Assembly: GCA_031277995.1 (NCBI GenBank)
Contig: JAITLH010000004.1
Coordinates: 1-15,014, forward strand
Direction: 5' to 3'
Source of the DNA: Deltaproteobacteria bacterium
GTDB lineage: Bacteria > Desulfobacterota > Desulfarculia > Adiutricales > Adiutricaceae
Length of the DNA stretch: 15,014 nucleotides
Shown here: positions 13,893-15,014 of the stretch, piece after piece
Position numbering within the stretch: the first letter of the stretch is position 1
Layout: the number at the start of each line of letters is the position of its first letter
The notes under the pieces: model-generated
Seen by the model: the letters and a program-made list of their open reading frames with translations, nothing else
Databases searched by the model: none
What the model was told of the DNA's origin: nothing
Program-made: the position numbers and the translations under genes

Positions 13893-14750
13893 TTAACGCC
13901 AGACATCCTTTTTCATCTGGACGTAAATATAGACGAATCCTCCCAAAGAAGAAATGGCGAACATGACCACGGAAAGAGCGCAGGCCATGGCCGGGTTGTA
14001 AAATACTTTAAACTCTTGATAAAGGGCCACCCCAAGCATTTTGGGGAAGTTGGGACCGGCCAAAAAAGGAATGGTAAAAGCGCTGGCCGTATTCATCAAT
14101 ACCAACACGGCGGCCAGCAAGGCCGCTTTGTAAGAAAGGGGCCAAACCAGCTCAAAGAAAATGCCCCGGAAACCGGCGCCCACGTCCCTGGCGCTTTCCA
14201 AAAGCGAGGGGTTGATGGTGACCAGTGACGACCCTATTATCATCGCCGCGAAGGGAACGTTAAACCAAACGTTTAGGAAGATCAGGCCCGGAGCCGTGTA
14301 GAGAAGACCGGGATCGAAATTGGAGCCTAATTGCGCGAAAAATCGGTTCAGCGTCCCGGTGTCCTTTAGGATGGTCATCAAGCCGTAAACCACGGCTATG
14401 CCTGGAACGAAGCGGGTAAAAATACACAGTAAGCCCACGGCTCTGGATAGGGTACTTTTTACAAAAGTGGTATATAAAGCGATAAGATAACTAAAAATTA
14501 GCGTCAAAACCATCGTGAAAATCATGATTCGCAGGGTGAAGAAAATATTCGTTGAATAATATGGATCGTTAAATATTTGTCGATAGTAAGTTAGGGTAAA
14601 CTGACCCTGAGAGTCTTTTACGCTGGTTATAAAAGCCTCCCCAATGGGGAAAAAAACGATCAAAAGCATAACGCCAAACGAGGGCAACATCATGCCCAGG
14701 CCGAGCGTACTTTCTTTTAACTGTCTTTCTCGCCATTTTTTAGCGTCCAT
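13893..14750 (-). CDS. ABC transporter permease, PotB-like (polyamine/phosphonate/iron class)
   Basis: A 285-residue inner-membrane permease of the MetI/binding-protein-dependent superfamily with about six hydrophobic segments. The EAA loop that contacts the ATPase reads ESARDVGAGFRGIFFELVWPL near residues 185-205, matching the E-S-A-x-x-x-G-A consensus. The N-terminal segment (MMLPSFGVMLLIVFFPIGEAF) and the Y-x-x-I-F-x-D-P-Y-Y region resemble PotB-type subunits of spermidine/putrescine importers; aminoethylphosphonate and ferric-iron permeases are close relatives, so the substrate is not settled. AAAGGG lies 5 nt before the ATG at 14750. The gene directly upstream on the same strand encodes an ABC ATPase. 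The second permease and binding protein expected downstream are absent; hdrC follows after 300 bp. Confidence 0.85.
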   Translation of the reverse strand: MDAKKWRERQLKESTLGLGMMLPSFGVMLLIVFFPIGEAFITSVKDSQGQFTLTYYRQIFNDPYYSTNIFFTLRIMIFTMVLTLIFSYLIALYTTFVKSTLSRAVGLLCIFTRFVPGIAVVYGLMTILKDTGTLNRFFAQLGSNFDPGLLYTAPGLIFLNVWFNVPFAAMIIGSSLVTINPSLLESARDVGAGFRGIFFELVWPLSYKAALLAAVLVLMNTASAFTIPFLAGPNFPKMLGVALYQEFKVFYNPAMACALSVVMFAISSLGGFVYIYVQMKKDVWR

Positions 14751-14780
14751 TTTGGCCCTTTCAAACGATTTGGCTTTTTT

Positions 14781-14829
14781 GGCGCTCCGGGTGCCCTTGG
14801 CTCCGGGCGCCCGGGGCTACGGGAGCGCC
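14781..14829. other. Long GC-rich hairpin between ABC ATPase and permease genes
   Basis: GGCGCTCC (14781-14788) and GGAGCGCC (14822-14829) form a perfect 8-bp outer stem. Inside lies a 12-bp palindrome, CCGGGCGCCCGG (14803-14814). A GGGGCTACGG-like motif occurs twice nearby. On the minus strand it is followed by A6, not U, so it is not an intrinsic terminator of the ABC genes. It could stabilise the upstream ATPase mRNA, as intercistronic REP-type hairpins do. Confidence 0.55.
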
Positions 14830-14861
14830 GGGGGCTACGGGGCCGGGAAAAGCGATTGGAT

Positions 14862-15014
14862 CTATTGGCATAGCTCAGGGAACTGGCACCGCTCAAGGAA
14901 ACGCAGCCCCACGCGATTGCCGGCCTGGGGAGTCAGCTGGGATCTGGGGTTATACATCTTAAGGACGCCTTGGGCGGTTTTAACCTGGATCTCCAAATAG
15001 TGGCCAAGGACCGT
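14862..15014 (-). CDS. ABC transporter ATP-binding protein, C-terminal TOBE region (partial)
   Basis: Reading the minus strand in from the right edge gives 50 residues, from TVLGHYLEIQVK to FPELCQ, ending in TAG at 14862. The pattern G-x-x-L-E-I-x-V...G-V-L-K-M...G-x-R-V-G-L-R-F fits the last strands of a TOBE domain, which ends PotA/UgpC/FbpC-type ATPases. The gene lies 111 bp upstream of the PotB-like permease on the same strand, the expected order in such operons. The ATP-binding domain lies outside the window. The reading is by pattern and context only. Confidence 0.65.
   Translation of the reverse strand, partial: TVLGHYLEIQVKTAQGVLKMYNPRSQLTPQAGNRVGLRFLERCQFPELCQ

Noticed and set aside
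1..15014. tRNA or rRNA genes
   Set aside because: No T-loop GGTTCGAATCC-like motif or rRNA core sequence was found on either strand by eye.

Overview
The window looks like chromosome from an anaerobic, Gram-negative, Desulfobacterota-like bacterium. This is an inference: a proton-pumping pyrophosphatase, heterodisulfide-reductase HdrC/HdrB subunits and an MltD-type outer-membrane lipoprotein occur together, and no marker gene fixes the taxonomy. Only about 70 % of the window is convincingly protein-coding. The long intergenic stretches alternate between AT-rich islands and very GC-rich, palindrome-rich tracts.

Layout. 1-631: a possible C-terminal tail of an incoming gene, then a 45-47 bp tandem repeat. 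632-4101 (minus): tlyA and, upstream of it, a divergent 861-residue membrane pyrophosphatase. 4102-5192: no convincing protein gene, but two minus-strand transcription units can be read as promoter plus terminator: a possible attenuated hppA leader and a possible ~180-nt small RNA. 5193-6218 (minus): an XRE/ImmA-IrrE protein with an altered HExxH motif. 6627-7061 (minus): an unrecognised acidic/basic two-part protein with its own promoter and terminator.

7062-8547 is the most unusual segment. On the plus strand it carries a promoter, a ~220-nt RNA with nested long-range stems, and a T8 terminator. A second, nearly consensus promoter follows at once and drives a 22-codon hydrophobic peptide frame. 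The first codons of that frame are exactly complementary to an 11-nt element about 130 nt downstream, a layout recalling fold-back-inhibited type I toxin mRNAs. Next come a 7-bp tandem repeat, a terminator, and the promoter of mltD (8548-12003), whose product has eleven LysM domains. mltD meets the minus-strand hdrC-hdrB pair (12096-13591) at a shared terminator. Further right, also on the minus strand, are a PotB-like ABC permease and the C-terminal end of an ABC ATPase that runs off the window edge.

Roles: the pyrophosphatase conserves energy from PPi; HdrBC carries out thiol/disulfide electron transfer; TlyA modifies or matures the ribosome; MltD remodels peptidoglycan; PotA/PotB-like proteins import a small solute. 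The RNA and small-peptide calls rest on reading the sequence by eye, without folding or database searches.
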